Source: CAZBNB01 sp964493245 (GTDB taxonomy: Bacteria; Pseudomonadota; Gammaproteobacteria; Legionellales; Legionellaceae). Taken from it: a stretch of DNA of 64,000 nt. The notes below the pieces were generated by a model, which was not told the DNA's origin, did no database searches, and saw nothing but the letters and a program-made list of their open reading frames with translations. Positions 48,001-55,392 of the stretch are shown here, piece by piece; within the stretch, counting starts at the first letter, position 1; each line of letters begins with the position of its first letter. Made by a program: the position numbers and the translations under genes. The stretch spans positions 61,283-125,282 of the forward strand of contig CAZBNB010000004.1 in NCBI GenBank assembly GCA_964493245.1, in the 5' to 3' direction.

Positions 48001-48587
48001 TTCGCCATGTTCGCTTTAAAACAATTTGGCACCAGACACATATAGATTTTTGGGATAAAAAATATGATTCGCGCGCATATATCTTATCTGATCCATCTGT
48101 TACCGACGGTCATCCTGAGCTTGTGTTAGCTGATAAATACAAGTCAGAGCTCGAGCATTTACAGAAAAATAATCCACCTTGTGCGCAATTACTTAATAAT
48201 CTTATGCAAATTTTAATTGATATGCGGCATATGCCGCATCTTAACACCGATGAGAAAGAGGCCATATCGACTTTTACCTATGCTTGTATGCAGGATTTAG
48301 CCATGTTTGTTGATAATAAAATCTCATTTGAGCATTTTCAAAAGAAATTTTTAACTCGATTACACAGTCAAGATGAATTGATGCAACAAAAAAATACGCA
48401 AGAAATATGGCGTTATTGGGTAGCAAATCTTTTAATTGGATTATTGACAGTTGGTATTGCTCTAGCTGCTCAATGGACATACACGCGTGTGTCAGAAGGG
48501 CGAGGAACATTATTTTTTGCTAAAACACAGAAAGAACAATATATTCAAAATATGGAGCGGCATTTACAAAATGGTATGAAACCTTAG
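45081..48587 (+). CDS. Giant coiled-coil protein with C-terminal membrane anchor
   Basis: No family is recognised for this protein of about 1168 residues. It is highly helical and rich in Gln, Lys, Glu and Leu, with long coiled-coil-like stretches. A 45-residue tandem duplication lies near the middle, coded at about 46893-47160. Each unit begins VFRGITR(G/R)LSR. A single membrane helix lies near the C-terminus (WVANLLIGLLTVGIALAAQW), leaving about 35 residues after it. A GTG at 45009 would add 24 hydrophobic residues. The layout resembles tail-anchored or host-directed proteins of intracellular bacteria; no secretion signal can be proved. The gene stands alone before ssrA. Confidence 0.7.
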   Translation: MPDNISPQKFVSYDTSPLGVFLHDFLKELKKIKKTYPSIKNDRGSTYIKLIEIFTDLVHSNLSSFSRGKVPEALRLSGAAVSFAASYQYSIAPLIQSLAPEDLFYLKCIDFCAQLLPMSNENMLDFHTIKVMLELQKAEFFQFENANIKLNKSLTPNEKDALVNSMMQKIESHRQLDEDQSHIDTTLLFIDLFLDRIPKDPAFFALLEVLTTLLAKLPEEFPQLVPFLTPQFLPLLFKSLSSLTATITMLLDLFTTQKVDNFIENIEVLSEKKYQYKVIYKQKDINDDIVDFYEDYRLTNQMIPLVLSMWRRYYLLKLAKKDEQCERRMALFQQIEQQEIVKNTLLQQQVMQKQHEMQEELEAVVAPLLDFSLPVNIENIKTYLSTYQLLSAYLKKHSENTLKQFPLAIPTSNISELKCFIPEKELSRCICNAQRHQDTLAARIKEKYGIDDFVTLDLDKSDTQKNIEYKIAHNNDMLQKLRALQENTSKDKDNIFAYLQMLNLDSKEKQDIDACFTIFYSNDYEKKESEFINALTHLNARRDEYLRIEQLSKLSPAALKAECEAVEKHIAELESSKPSNIDVLKQTIRKINDTVSANHANVSRSVFRGITRGLSRFKRTVSFTEAQKEPVAIEKVAEQDEATTTGVSKGVFRGITRRLSRVKSVFRRTEPTKESVVIQKNEEKNEAVTTTHSTRELADPLLQVLQHQKTALDYLYRLSLVFNRIEQQANKISSNILPKMEKLDLIYQADQELLNIIKEINSAEYQQFLEALRQQHQLLADSTKYPAVLKLLKQQYQLLIDTKKHILVIDNIQKQHQASMEKLVAWFCKLAMNQYTALDQQHTQMLMEYSELRTKMLQKNVDVYSQQIKEICDKTQHFEALLSNMRRYFEHPLLAESLKTNISSLALPFSVQTLQAMASRHQMIAARIQLLINATPSSSRYSMSQLQTQLAHYIETGNNLDAIIQWMDVNQPAVRHVRFKTIWHQTHIDFWDKKYDSRAYILSDPSVTDGHPELVLADKYKSELEHLQKNNPPCAQLLNNLMQILIDMRHMPHLNTDEKEAISTFTYACMQDLAMFVDNKISFEHFQKKFLTRLHSQDELMQQKNTQEIWRYWVANLLIGLLTVGIALAAQWTYTRVSEGRGTLFFAKTQKEQYIQNMERHLQNGMKP

Positions 48588-48706
48588 GCCTAAAACCTTG
48601 CCGCTGTCTCCAAATGATATACCCGTTTTGACGCAAATTTGAGAGCTATTTTCATAAAGTAATCCGAATTACAATCCATTCTAGTCTTTTTCCTTTAGAT
48701 ATATGA

Positions 48707-48712
48707 TATAAT
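48707..48712 (+). promoter_or_regulatory. -10 box of the ssrA promoter
   Basis: A perfect TATAAT ends eight bases before the first base of the tmRNA, the expected distance to a transcript start at 48721. The -35 region (around 48684-48689) is poor. Confidence 0.55.
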
Positions 48713-48720
48713 GACTAAAT

Positions 48721-49140
48721 GGGGGCGACCTGGCTTCGACGTGGGTTGCGAAACCTGATGTGCATGCCGAGATTGAGGCATCTCGTAAATAAGACTCACT
48801 AAATATAAATGCAAATGATGAAATCTTTGCTGCTGATGAAACTGATGGACGTATCGCTGCCTAAGCATCGATTGTTCTAAGGCTTCAAAAGCACACCGTG
48901 CGCTGCCAATAAACCAGCGCCCCGTTGACCGAGCTTGCTTGTCGGTATCGAATCAACGGTCATAGAAGATAAGCTAGCTGCAAAATATGTCTCGCATTTT
49001 GTGGCAAAACTCAGAGACTCGTTGTGTAATCATCCTGCCAGTCGGAGGATTCGCTACTAAACTCAATAGACCTGGCTACGCATGTAGACCTGACGGCAGA
49101 GGATTTACGGACGCGGGTTCAATTCCCGCCGCCTCCACCA
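48721..49140 (+). ncRNA. ssrA: Transfer-messenger RNA (tmRNA)
   Basis: tmRNA rescues stalled ribosomes by adding a degradation tag. The 5' end GGGGGCG pairs with CGCCTCC at the 3' end (one G-U), followed by A and the encoded CCA at 49138-49140. The T-arm is present as GCGGGTTCAATTCCCGC. The tag frame runs from GCA at 48811 to TAA at 48862 and encodes ANDEIFAADETDGRIAA, 17 codons, longer than the ten of E. coli. It keeps the AND-E start and the AA end. The 3' end serves as an integration site, with a 16-bp copy at 54040. Confidence 0.96.
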
Positions 49141-49141
49141 A
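49126..49141 (+). repeat. Left attachment site in the ssrA 3' end
   Basis: CCGCCGCCTCCACCAA, covering the last 15 bases of ssrA plus one, recurs exactly at 54040-54055 in the same direction. This is the pattern left by site-specific integration into the tmRNA gene. Confidence 0.8.
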
Positions 49142-49275
49142 CTTAGAGTTTGAAGTAGTTCAAAATAGCTTAAACTGTCTTACAAGCCCTTTAATAATAA
49201 GGGTTATCATTAAAAAATAAATCCAACTTAGTCTTTTTTGACCATTGACATCCAACAAGTTTAGGGGAAATATTC

Positions 49276-49309
49276 GGGGCAACTTCAATCATGATCAATC
49301 TGTTGCCCC
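49276..49309. repeat. Inverted GGGGCAAC pair, putative arm-type integrase sites
   Basis: GGGGCAAC (49276-49283) and GTTGCCCC (49302-49309) face each other just before the integrase start. The same octamer occurs twice, directly repeated, near the right end of the island at 53960 and 53972. Confidence 0.45.
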
Positions 49310-49312
49310 AAA

Positions 49313-49492
49313 ATGTCTTTAAATGCCACTCAAATCCGTAATGCTAAACCAACTGATAAAACTCAACGCTTGTACGATGAGCGAGGTTTATATCTTGAAA
49401 TTTCTCCTAAAGGCGGTATGTGGTGGCGCTTTAAATATCGTTTTAATAACAAGGAAAAGCGTATTTCCCTCGGAACTTATCCTGATGTTTGA
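49313..49492 (+). pseudogene. Tyrosine integrase, N-terminal remnant
   Basis: A 59-codon frame encodes the arm-binding domain (DUF4102 type) of a P4-like integrase. It begins MSLNATQIRNAKPTDKTQRL and ends WWRFKYRFNNKEKRISLGTYPDV, read here as two separated stretches. A TGA follows directly, and the catalytic domain with its R-H-R-Y residues is missing. The position just after ssrA and the direction away from it are typical of ssrA-targeting integrases. The gene is truncated and cannot be active. Confidence 0.85.
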
Positions 49493-49543
49493 TGCTCTGA
49501 ATATTGAATGATTTTAATTAAAACATCACAAAAGTAGATTTAT

Positions 49544-50098
49544 ATGAAGCTGTTCAAATTTAAACCTTTACATGAGAATGATTTAGTTCTTTTATATCAA
49601 TGGTTCCAAGAGTCAACCATTAATCAATGGTATGCAAGAAGAAAACATTGGCCATTGGAAAAAATTAAGGAAAAATATGGGCCAAGGATTTTAGGCGAAG
49701 AGTATGTACCAAGCTTTATTGTTTATAGGAACAATGATCCTGTCGGTTTCATTCAATATTATCAATTTAAAAGTGGTTTTCCTGAAGGTGTTCAGGGACA
49801 TCATAATTTACTATTTAAACAATATAATCAAGATGATTTAGTGGGAATCGATCTCTTTATAGCTGAAGACAATATGCGTGGAAAAGGCTTTGGCGTAAAG
49901 ATGATTCATCAATTTATTGAAGAGTTTCTTAGTGAGTTTTCAGCTATTGTAGTCGACCCAGAGATAAATAATATTGGCGCTGTACGGTGTTATGAAAAAG
50001 CCGGTTTTATGCAAACAACATTTAGTGAAGATCCAAATTACCTCGTTATGGTCAAACCCCTCGTTAACCCCGACATCCCTTTCAACGGAGAGAAGTAA
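49544..50098 (+). CDS. GNAT acetyltransferase, AAC(6')-like
   Basis: This 184-aa GNAT-fold protein transfers an acetyl group from acetyl-CoA. It shows the acetyl-CoA loop NMRGKGFGVKMIHQFI and the C-terminal VVDPEINNIGAVRCYEKAGF block. The N-terminal PLHENDLVLLYQWFQES and the IVYRNNDPVGFIQYYQ stretch resemble aminoglycoside 6'-N-acetyltransferases of the AAC(6')-Ib group. This makes aminoglycoside acetylation possible but not shown. It is island cargo. Its stop is directly followed by the ATG of the next frame (TAAATG). Confidence 0.75.
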   Translation: MKLFKFKPLHENDLVLLYQWFQESTINQWYARRKHWPLEKIKEKYGPRILGEEYVPSFIVYRNNDPVGFIQYYQFKSGFPEGVQGHHNLLFKQYNQDDLVGIDLFIAEDNMRGKGFGVKMIHQFIEEFLSEFSAIVVDPEINNIGAVRCYEKAGFMQTTFSEDPNYLVMVKPLVNPDIPFNGEK

Positions 50099-51073
50099 AT
50101 GACTTTAATTGAAGTAGATTCTTTGCAAATATAAGTTATCGTAGACAATGTTACGGATAGTCTCTCGAGTGTTCCTGAAAATGTTGTTCACGAAATGGAT
50201 TATCTTGCTGATCATGGAATGAAAGAACTAGCTGGGGAATGTCTTTGTTGCGGTGCACATGGATTGTCATTACTGTTAACTGCATCGAAAAGCTCGCTGA
50301 ACCATTCACTATTATTTGATGCTGGTCCTGATGGAGATGTTTTTCAAAGGAACGTTAGCAAGCTTGGTGTCAATGTTACAAAAATTGAAGAAGTCGTGCT
50401 GTCTCACGGACACTGGGATCATGCTGGAGGGTTTTTGAGCGCGCTGCAATTAATAAAAAATAAGAATCCCGAGCAAAAAGTCGTTTTCCAACTTAATCCC
50501 GGTATGTTTCATCAGCGTGCAACATAATCCGACCATCATGTATTCCCTTTTAAAAAAATACCTTCTGTTGAAGAGCTGTAAAACAATGGTGCGGAGGTAA
50601 TGAACAGTGATGAGGAGCGCGCATTACTCGATAATATGTTCTATCTTAGCGGAGAAATTCCACGAATCACGAACTATGAAACGGGGTTTCCTGGGCATAT
50701 CAGACAATTGCCTAACAAAGAATGGGTACCTGATCCTCTGATTTTAGATGAGCGATTTTTAGTGATGAATGTTCGAAATAAAGGGTTAATCGTTTTTTCA
50801 GCATGCTCCCATGCGGGCATCATCAATGTATTGAAAAACGCTCAATCGTTGTTCCCTACAATACCCTTATATGCTGTTATGGGTGGGTTTCATTTATCAG
50901 GTCATGCGAAAGAAAGCATTATCCAGCAAACTGTCGAAGATATGAAACAATTCGACCTTAAAATGATAATTCCGGCTCATTGCACTGGCTGGAGAGCGGT
51001 AAATGCGCTAGGCAATGCATTTGGTGATAGTATTGTCGTGCCGTCGGCTGTAGGACGTTTGTACCAATTTTAA
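50099..51073 (+). pseudogene. Metallo-beta-lactamase-fold hydrolase (COG1237 type) with three in-frame stops
   Basis: One continuous frame of about 324 codons encodes an MBL-fold hydrolase. The metal motif is SHGHWDHAGG, and the middle and C-terminal stretches (YLSGEIPRITNYETGFPGH, FSACSHAGIINVL, AVMGGFHLSGHA, IPAHCTGW) fit the COG1237 family. The frame is broken by TAA at 50132, 50525 and 50579 with no frameshift. The missing residues were probably Lys, Gln or Glu. An internal start at 50195 or 50600 could make only partial proteins that separate the metal ligands, so the gene is probably dead. Confidence 0.8.
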
Positions 51074-51106
51074 ATTTAGCAGAATTAAACGGGATATGAT
51101 CAAGTG

Positions 51107-52192
51107 ATGCATTTTAAGCAAATTCTCGTGGTTAAAGAAACCCGTGAAAATGAAGGGAGAGTTGCTTTAACACCTCAAGCCGTGACTATATTGGCAGGCC
51201 TTGGCTATCGTGTCCTAGTTGAGGCGGATGCTGGAGTGAAGGCAGGATTTACAAATGCTGAATATATTAATTCTGGTGCTGAAATATTTGTATTAAGCTC
51301 GTCTGGACTTCCTCCCGATACGTTTATCGTAAGAGTCCTTCGCCCGAGCAAAGAACGTGAATTAATGGAAAATGAGCTTTTTCACGAAAATATTGCCATG
51401 CTCGGGTTTTTATTTCCGTTTGTGGTTGATAATCATATTGCCGTTTGGCAAGAGCTTGGGCTTACAACATTATCATTTGATCTATTTAAAAGTATAACGA
51501 TCCAAGATCCCAAGAATGCTCAAGCTGCTATGAGTCGTATTGCAGGTAGACTAGCTTTTCATGATGCCTTAAAACATTATCAAGGCGATAAACCAGCGAG
51601 ATTAACTGTTATTGGTGCAGGTGCTGCAGGGATAAGTGCCTCACTTGAAGCATTGAAATATGGTGTACCTGTGCAATTATTTGGTAGAAGAGAGGGTCAA
51701 CGAGCAGAATTAGAAGCCGCAGGAATAACCTATTCCGTGTTACCTGAGGCAGAAAAACAGATGGATTTTATTAAGTCATATTTAGCTGAAGAAACAATCG
51801 TTATAACAGCTGCAAGAACTCCAGGAAAAAAAGCACCATTGTTGATTAATGAAGAAGGCCTAAGTCTTCTGCCTTCGAACGCAGTTGTTGTCGATCTTGC
51901 GATAAGTAACGGTGGAAATGTGACAGGTAGTAAGTATGATCAAGTCATTCATCTCGAAAACGGAGTTTCTCTTATCAATATTTCTGGTTATCCAAAAACA
52001 GAACCAAGAGCTTCAAGCGAAGTATATGCGCAATGTGTGGTTAGCCTTCTAACTGAAATTATGACTCCAGAAGGGGACGTATCATTTGAGAATGAGTTTG
52101 TACAAGAACTTTGGGTAACACATGAGGGAGAACGCCATGACTCACTCTATGATGAATTTAATACGATTAACGGCTGTGGTGCAAAGATGTAG
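51107..52192 (+). CDS. AlaDH/PNT-family NAD(P)-dependent dehydrogenase
   Basis: The 361-aa product belongs to the alanine dehydrogenase / transhydrogenase-alpha family. The N-terminal domain has VVKETRENEGRVALTPQAV, and the nucleotide-binding domain has LTVIGAGAAGISASLEALKYG followed by the VVDLAISNGGNV stretch. It is close in length to alanine dehydrogenase (about 370 aa) and to the soluble alpha-1 subunit of some transhydrogenases. No pntB-like membrane subunit follows, and true alanine dehydrogenase is not certain. A GTG lies directly before the ATG. It is island cargo and appears intact. Confidence 0.8.
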   Translation: MHFKQILVVKETRENEGRVALTPQAVTILAGLGYRVLVEADAGVKAGFTNAEYINSGAEIFVLSSSGLPPDTFIVRVLRPSKERELMENELFHENIAMLGFLFPFVVDNHIAVWQELGLTTLSFDLFKSITIQDPKNAQAAMSRIAGRLAFHDALKHYQGDKPARLTVIGAGAAGISASLEALKYGVPVQLFGRREGQRAELEAAGITYSVLPEAEKQMDFIKSYLAEETIVITAARTPGKKAPLLINEEGLSLLPSNAVVVDLAISNGGNVTGSKYDQVIHLENGVSLINISGYPKTEPRASSEVYAQCVVSLLTEIMTPEGDVSFENEFVQELWVTHEGERHDSLYDEFNTINGCGAKM

Positions 52193-52293
52193 TATGATTT
52201 TCACATCAAAAAGCGTTCTAGGATCTTATGTTGATTCTCAAGACACGTATACGATATGATTTGTTAAAATTCAACCCATAGGAAATATCAAGG

Positions 52294-53073
52294 ATGGCTG
52301 AGCTTATAGAATTAAGTCAATCACAGGGGGATGTATCAGTACCAGAAAAGAAGAAACTTCCTGATGAAAAAGTACATGTATGGCGCAGGTGTCCTGCTGG
52401 ATTTCATTTTGTGAAAGAATACCTCTCGCATATCCGGCCAAGTAAGGCGCATCCTGGTGGTCTTGTGACAACAGTTCATGAACATTGTGCAGCTAACCCT
52501 TCTCACAAAGATCAATTGTCGCATAGCGAAATTCAGTATATTGCGAATAAATATTTTTCCTCTTTATCAGGCCCACCTACGAAAAACGTGCTTACGAACC
52601 TATTTCCTAAGGCAGATAATTATGATGTGGAAATTCGTGGTTGGGTTCATTATTGGAATGATATATTTCATTTAGACGTCCCACTGGATCCGAATTTAAT
52701 CAAAGCATTAATTGCAACAGAATCAAGTTTTGAAATACAACCGAAAGGACGTAGTCGTGCGTATGGCCTTATGCAGCTGATGCCAAAAACATTTAGTATA
52801 TTGCATGATATAAAAGGAGAGTTATCCGATTATTTAATTCATATTCCTCAAAAGGAATATTTAGATGTGTCAGCTAATATTTGTGCCGGAGTGCGCTGGT
52901 TGTTTCAAAAGAAAAAATTAGCCGGTGTGCGATTAGGGCGTGAGGCTTCTTGGACTGAGGCTGTTATTGAATATAAAAGTTATTGGGATGCTGTTAATCG
53001 AGGAGAGGATCCAATCGCGATGCAGCATTTTAGACAATATTCCCAATTATTGGAACAACCTCAGGATCTATGA
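52294..53073 (+). CDS. Lytic transglycosylase SLT-domain protein without signal peptide
   Basis: The 259-aa product has a C-terminal transglycosylase (SLT) domain from about residue 125. The catalytic glutamate is in LIKALIATESSFEIQ, followed by YGLMQLMPKTF and ANICAGVRWLF. The N-terminal 110 residues form a separate region with Cys and His residues (WRRCPAGFHFVKEY and VHEHCAANPSHKDQL). There is no signal peptide or membrane segment, unusual for a peptidoglycan-cleaving enzyme. It is six bases upstream of a membrane-anchored protein, so the two form a pair. Such enzymes on mobile elements can help build transfer machinery or act on a target cell wall; the role here is unknown. Confidence 0.85.
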   Translation: MAELIELSQSQGDVSVPEKKKLPDEKVHVWRRCPAGFHFVKEYLSHIRPSKAHPGGLVTTVHEHCAANPSHKDQLSHSEIQYIANKYFSSLSGPPTKNVLTNLFPKADNYDVEIRGWVHYWNDIFHLDVPLDPNLIKALIATESSFEIQPKGRSRAYGLMQLMPKTFSILHDIKGELSDYLIHIPQKEYLDVSANICAGVRWLFQKKKLAGVRLGREASWTEAVIEYKSYWDAVNRGEDPIAMQHFRQYSQLLEQPQDL

Positions 53074-53079
53074 TTATTT

Positions 53080-53913
53080 ATGCGTATCATCAGCAGAAAT
53101 ACACTTTTGTGCACAATAACGCTTCTGATAACGTTGGCTGTGCTGTATGTAATTGCAATGCAACCACTCTCAGAAGCACGAGCTTTAACTATATTATTTG
53201 AAGATTATAATCGTTCACACAAGCAAGCGATTTGGCATCATATTCCTTTTGATGCACATAACACATCGGATGGCTTTTGGGAGAAAAAAACTGGTATCGT
53301 TAGTACGGTGTTGTTTCAGTCTTACACCGAACAAAACAAACATAAAATTTTTCTATTAACACAAACGCGATCCGTCGATGTCCCTTATGATTGCCATGCC
53401 TGTTCCCCATTGCTTAGTGCCTTCGTATTTGTAAAAAAGCACCTTTGGAGTTCCTGGCAATTAGAGGCACAAAATCGTTTTTTAACATATGCTGATGAAT
53501 ATGGGACCCCGCCTGTGGCTAAGCTCATTCGTATTGGGGCGGATAAATATGGTTTACTCTTAAATCATACCTATCATGGAAATGGTGTAGAGCATGCTAT
53601 TTCAATTGTTGCGCCTTATCACCATCAAATTAATGTGGCTTATCATGAAAGTACGTCTCAAAATAATTTTGATGATTGTGGAGATCTTCTACCTTGTACG
53701 GCGCTCACAGCGTCATGGCAATGGGTATCGACTAACACAAGCCATTTTTATACGCTCCAAATCAAACGCTTGGGTACTATCAACGATTCAAAACAGGATA
53801 ACAAGATATACCCGGTTGATGAAGACCTGGACTATCAACTACAAAAAGGCATCTATGTTCTTGTCAAACGATATGCAACTACAGATCATTTTTATCGACA
53901 AACAACATCGTGA
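53080..53913 (+). CDS. Membrane-anchored or exported protein paired with the transglycosylase
   Basis: I do not recognise the family. The 277-aa product starts with a hydrophobic segment (residues about 10-28, TLLCTITLLITLAVLYVIA), which may be a signal anchor or signal peptide. The rest is soluble and has a Cys pair (CHAC, residues about 105-108) and another (CGDLLPC, about 208-214) that could form disulfides. This predicts a periplasmic domain. It follows the transglycosylase by six bases and is the last gene before the right attachment site. Confidence 0.7.
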   Translation: MRIISRNTLLCTITLLITLAVLYVIAMQPLSEARALTILFEDYNRSHKQAIWHHIPFDAHNTSDGFWEKKTGIVSTVLFQSYTEQNKHKIFLLTQTRSVDVPYDCHACSPLLSAFVFVKKHLWSSWQLEAQNRFLTYADEYGTPPVAKLIRIGADKYGLLLNHTYHGNGVEHAISIVAPYHHQINVAYHESTSQNNFDDCGDLLPCTALTASWQWVSTNTSHFYTLQIKRLGTINDSKQDNKIYPVDEDLDYQLQKGIYVLVKRYATTDHFYRQTTS

Positions 53914-53959
53914 TAAGTATTCAGGAGGGGCATGCATTTAATCCAGTCAGACAAGAATA

Positions 53960-53979
53960 GGGGCAACTTTGGGGGCAAC
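53960..53979 (+). repeat. Direct GGGGCAAC pair near the right island end
   Basis: GGGGCAAC occurs at 53960-53967 and 53972-53979. The same octamer flanks the left end at 49276 and, inverted, at 49302. These may be arm-type sites bound by the integrase. Confidence 0.45.
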
Positions 53980-54039
53980 AAAAATCTTTATAAATTTAAA
54001 GTATTTAAATAACAATAGGTTAGCTGTTTAGTTAAATAG

Positions 54040-54055
54040 CCGCCGCCTCCACCAA
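54040..54055 (+). repeat. Right attachment site, copy of the ssrA 3' end
   Basis: An exact 16-bp copy of the ssrA end (CCGCCGCCTCCACCAA) in direct orientation to 49126-49141. The rest of the tmRNA T-arm is not duplicated. Confidence 0.8.
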
Positions 54056-54116
54056 TTAACTTCTTGATAATTAATATTTTTAGCAGAATTTTAAAATCTG
54101 AGGGTTCTCAAAGGGT

Positions 54117-54351
54117 TTATTCGTCTTTTTCCTCATTGATATATGTACCCCAATCGCTCACGGGTTTATATCCTTTTTTCGATGAATCATCAGGAATCCA
54201 TTTACCATAAGTTTTCATCACCATCTCTGTATCCACATGTCCCATTTGACTGGCAACCCACATGATATTTTCACCGCCTGACAACATCATGGATGCGTAA
54301 GTGTGCCGTGTTTGATAGAGATTGCGGTAGCGAACGCCAGATTTTTTTATT
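54117..54351 (-). pseudogene. Tyrosine integrase, C-terminal remnant cut by an IS
   Basis: About 77 codons on the minus strand encode the C-terminus of a phage-type tyrosine recombinase. The motif RHTYASMMLSGGEN holds the second catalytic arginine and histidine, and MGHVDTEMVMKTYGKWIP holds the last His and the nucleophile Tyr. The stop is at 54117. The 5' part is missing exactly at the left end of the IS481-like element. It points toward ssrA and is in the opposite direction to the N-terminal remnant at 49313, so it probably came from a second element. Confidence 0.85.
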
Positions 54352-55384
54352 TGTGTGATTCATAGACATCGTTTCAATTAATTGCTAGATTTACCCGCAT
54401 TATGAAAAAGCAAATTAAAGCCAGGTTAACTTGGGTAAATCTATATCTTGAAACCAAAGATGCAGGATACGTTTGCCGTAAATGTGGTATCTCTCGTCCT
54501 ACCACTGAGAAAGTGGTGCAACCGTTATTTAGAAGCTGGTATTGATGGATTAAATGATCAAAGCAAAAAGCCTCATTTATCACCAGGTAAGAAGTTAAAT
54601 TCAGAATTGATTAATCTAATTCTTGATTTGCGTATCAGCCGTAATTTGGGCGCCAGGCGCATCCAAACTGAATTGATTAGATTGCACAACTATTCGCTTT
54701 CTTTGGCGAGCATTCATAAAGCACTAACTACCAACCAAGCACAACCAATAAAAAAACTTAAGCGGAAAAAGAAATTTAAGCGTTATAGTCGTCCTATTCC
54801 TGGTGAACGTATCCAGATGGATACCTGCAAAATAGCACCAGGAATTTATCAATATACTGCTGTTGATGACTGTTCTCGTTGGCGTGTACTAGAGATTTAC
54901 AAACGCCGTACAGCCACTAACACACTACATTTTTTAGACTTGGTTATGGAGCAATTTCCTTTCCCTATACAGCGTATCCAAACAGACAGAGGATTAGAAT
55001 TTTTTGCCGAAAAAGTTCAGCTAAAATGATGGAACTAGGTATTAAATTTAGACCAAATAAGCCAGCTTCGCCTCATTTAAACGGCAAGGTAGAACGATCG
55101 CAAAAAACAGATCTTGAAGAGTTTTACGCTATTACAGACTTATCTGACTTCGAAGCTCTCAGAGAAGAGTTAGCTCAATGGCAATTTTTTTATAACTGGC
55201 AACGTCCTCATGGTTCACTAAAAGGAAAGCCACCCTCGGCTATCGTGGCTGAATTAAGCGAAATAACTCCCTTCAGTGAAGAAGTGAGTAATAACTATAA
55301 AATAGAAAATGAACGCATCCAAATAGCCAATTATCATACAGATTTGATCATGAAAAAATTGAAAGGATCTCTATGAATCACACA
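54352..55384 (+). mobile_element. IS481-type insertion sequence
   Basis: The 1033-bp element is bounded by inverted repeats of about 28 bp, beginning TGTGTGATTCATAGA at 54352 and ending in its complement at 55384, with about two mismatches. It encodes one IS481-like transposase, now frameshifted. I see no clear target duplication. The left end cuts an integrase gene and the right end lies eight bases from the leuB stop codon. Confidence 0.8.
54402..55376 (+). pseudogene. IS481-family transposase, frameshifted twice
   Basis: The frame starts at the ATG at 54402 (MKKQIKARLTWVNLYLE...CGISRPT, the family N-terminus). It shifts near 54500-54510, where an extra base (CCTACCACTG) breaks ISRPTLRKW, and shifts again at about 55024, where an A-run (CTAAAATGATG) seems one base short. 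The DDE residues are in QMDTCKI, IQTDRGLEFF and LNGKVERSQ. A programmed frameshift at the A-run is conceivable, but the first lesion makes the whole protein nonfunctional. Confidence 0.8.
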
Positions 55385-55392
55385 GAAATTTT

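Larger units (their letters stand above)
49142..54055. mobile_element. Small genomic island integrated at ssrA
   Basis: The region lies between exact 16-bp direct repeats at 49126 and 54040. It begins with an integrase remnant next to ssrA and carries GGGGCAAC motifs near both ends (49276, 49302, 53960, 53972). These are plausible arm-type integrase sites. Cargo: an AAC(6')-like acetyltransferase, a metallo-beta-lactamase-fold pseudogene, an AlaDH/PNT-family dehydrogenase, a lytic transglycosylase and a membrane-anchored protein. With a broken integrase the island is probably immobile. Confidence 0.75.

Noticed and set aside
48987..49220. 77-codon open frame at the end of ssrA
   Set aside because: It lies within the structured 3' half of the tmRNA and runs across the island boundary; it is a chance frame.
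49323..49511. 62-codon frame beside ssrA
   Set aside because: It is an out-of-frame shadow of the integrase remnant at 49313-49492, which has clear family sequence in its own frame.
55015..55035. Programmed -1 frameshift in the IS transposase
   Set aside because: The A-run would allow slippage, but IS481-type transposases are usually one frame and the gene already has an earlier frameshift.
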